Positions 6,569-7,306 of a DNA stretch of 7,306 nucleotides are shown one piece after another. Under the pieces are notes generated by a model. It was given only the letters and a program-made list of their open reading frames with translations. It had not been told where the DNA came from and made no database searches. The stretch is from Nitrospirota bacterium (lineage in GTDB: Bacteria > Nitrospirota_A > Leptospirillia > Leptospirillales > Leptospirillaceae): NCBI GenBank assembly GCA_021838765.1, contig JAKCCY010000133.1:1-7306 (forward strand), in the 5' to 3' direction. Positions within the stretch are counted from its first letter, which is position 1. Each line of letters begins with the position of its first letter. The translations under genes and the position numbers were made by a program.

Positions 6569-6931
6569 TTACATTGAACTTGCCTGGGGATTGATCCGGC
6601 AGTTCCATTCCCCATGAAATTCCGCTGGTTCAATGGACAGGGCGGTGACCATCTCGTCATCCGGCACCCTGATCCCGGCCTCATAGCGGTTCTCTTCGAG
6701 GCCCGCCTTGATTTTCAGGCCTTGCCAGGTCGTGGTGCTTGCGATCAGATTCACCACGACTTCCCGACTGACCAGGGAACGTCCTCTCCGGTTGGCCGTG
6801 ATGTGGCAGAACATTCGGTGCTCGATCTTGTTCCACTTGCTCCGTTCCCGGAGGAAAATGGCACACCTGGACCGGAATAGAGAGTTCGTTGGCCAGCTTC
6901 TGGAGCTCGCTGCCGGATTTCACGATTCTGA
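6569..6931 (-). pseudogene. ISAzo13-family transposase, C-terminal remnant with a one-base frameshift
   Basis: The upstream part, from about 6931, reads RIVKSGSELQKLANELSIPV and CHFPPGT. It then goes out of frame, and the next frame continues SKWNKIEHRMFCHITANRRG, VVVNLIASTTT, GLKIKAGLEENRYEAGIRVP and EFHGEWNCRINPQ to a TAA at 6571-6569. PPGT-SKWNKIEHR-FCHIT and the EFHGEWN ending are characteristic of ISAzo13-family DDE transposases. The break is explained by one extra G (minus strand ACGGAGC for ACGAGC) around 6842-6845. Only the C-terminal third survives, and upstream it is replaced by IS21-like end sequence. The family call rests on remembered motifs. Confidence 0.8.
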
Positions 6932-6964
6932 CCCCCTCAATTTCAAATCACTGCCCCCCTAAAC
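6928..6964 (-). repeat. IS21-like terminal repeats at the junction of two transposon relics
   Basis: On the minus strand, AGGGGGGCAGTGATT and AGGGGGTCAGAATCG occur in tandem about 22 bases apart, separated by TGAAATTG. Repeated GGGGGTCA-type blocks are typical of IS21-family ends, which carry multiple transposase-binding repeats. They sit exactly between the truncated IstA frame and the ISAzo13 remnant, so they are best read as the surviving IS21 end. The outer boundary is not certain. Confidence 0.45.
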
Positions 6965-7306
6965 CCCAAATCTCTCGCACCCCTGATTTCCAATGGGTGA
7001 GGGTCACATCGACGGACAGGTACTGGCTGAACCCCAGAACCGCTCCAAAGAGCTCGCAGACCACGAAGGACCGCGTGACCGGATCCGTGTATCCAAACCC
7101 CGGACGGCTTCCCTTATAGTCCACCTCGCAGCACGCTCCCGGAGGATGGGTCCGTCCGAACTCCAGGGGAATGGTCGGACAACGCCGCTTGTATTCTCTC
7201 CAGAACGAAACGTAGGGAACCTTTCTCAACAGATCCTCCCGGGAGAGTCCTTCCTGGTAAAGCTCCCAGTAGTGCGCCAGGGCCTGTCCCCGATCGACCG
7301 CTTTTC
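6948..7306 (-). pseudogene. IS21-family transposase IstA fragment, truncated (5' end beyond window)
   Basis: The frame enters from the right edge and reads GQALAHYWELYQEGLSREDL and VPYVSFWREYKRR. It continues with HPPGACCEVDYKG, where the Asp is the likely first DDE residue, then FGYTDPV and CELFGAVLGFSQYLSVDV. This order (small helical region, FxREY, PPG..CEVDxxG, LFGAVLG) is that of IS21 IstA. Homology stops near THWK (about 6991), after which the frame runs through G-rich end repeats to TGA at 6950-6948. The remaining catalytic residues and the whole istB helper ATPase gene are missing, which points to an internal deletion joining istA to the element's far end. Whether the N-terminus is intact cannot be seen. 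Confidence 0.8.

Overview
The window looks like a bacterial chromosome segment of moderate GC content. It has two housekeeping-type loci separated and bordered by decayed insertion sequences. The organism cannot be fixed from sequence alone. A CheB-CheR signalling hybrid, an E. coli-like long-Q-loop cytochrome bd oxidase with CydX, and relics of the IS30, IS200/IS605, ISAzo13 and IS21 families would fit an environmental Gram-negative bacterium. A Leptospirillum-like member of Nitrospirota is only a guess.

Bases 1-2312 (minus strand) hold one uninterrupted reading frame of at least 770 codons that leaves the window on the left. It encodes a CheB methylesterase domain, a CheR methyltransferase domain, a PAS-like segment and a long heptad-repeat coiled coil. 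This is the N-terminal part of a CheB/CheR-PAS hybrid, which in this family usually continues into further PAS and output domains. Its ribosome binding site and a plausible sigma70-type promoter lie at 2320-2420.

Bases 2442-2995 (plus) are an IS30-family transposase pseudogene broken by at least four frame changes and two internal deletions. Bases 2996-3142 form the cyd leader, with an imperfect inverted repeat (3078-3102), an FNR-like half-site pair with a 3-base rather than 4-base spacer (3105-3117), and a strong Shine-Dalgarno sequence.

Bases 3143-6025 (plus) are a compact cydA-cydB-cydX operon encoding a cytochrome bd quinol oxidase. CydA carries the haem ligands and quinol-binding loop, CydB is the partner subunit, and CydX is the single-helix accessory subunit of 49 residues. 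cydA and cydB overlap by 8 bases and cydX follows after 17. No cydCD genes are present.

Bases 6026-7306 are a graveyard of three transposon relics, all reading on the minus strand: a TnpB (IS200/IS605) remnant with its right-end hairpin, the C-terminal part of an ISAzo13-family transposase, and a truncated IS21-family IstA with IS21-like end repeats at the junction. The IS605 right end abuts cydX so closely that the cydX stop codon appears to lie in, or on the edge of, the transposon end. I found no clearly new defence or biosynthetic system. The most interesting points are the cyd operon boundaries and the transposon-end/cydX junction.
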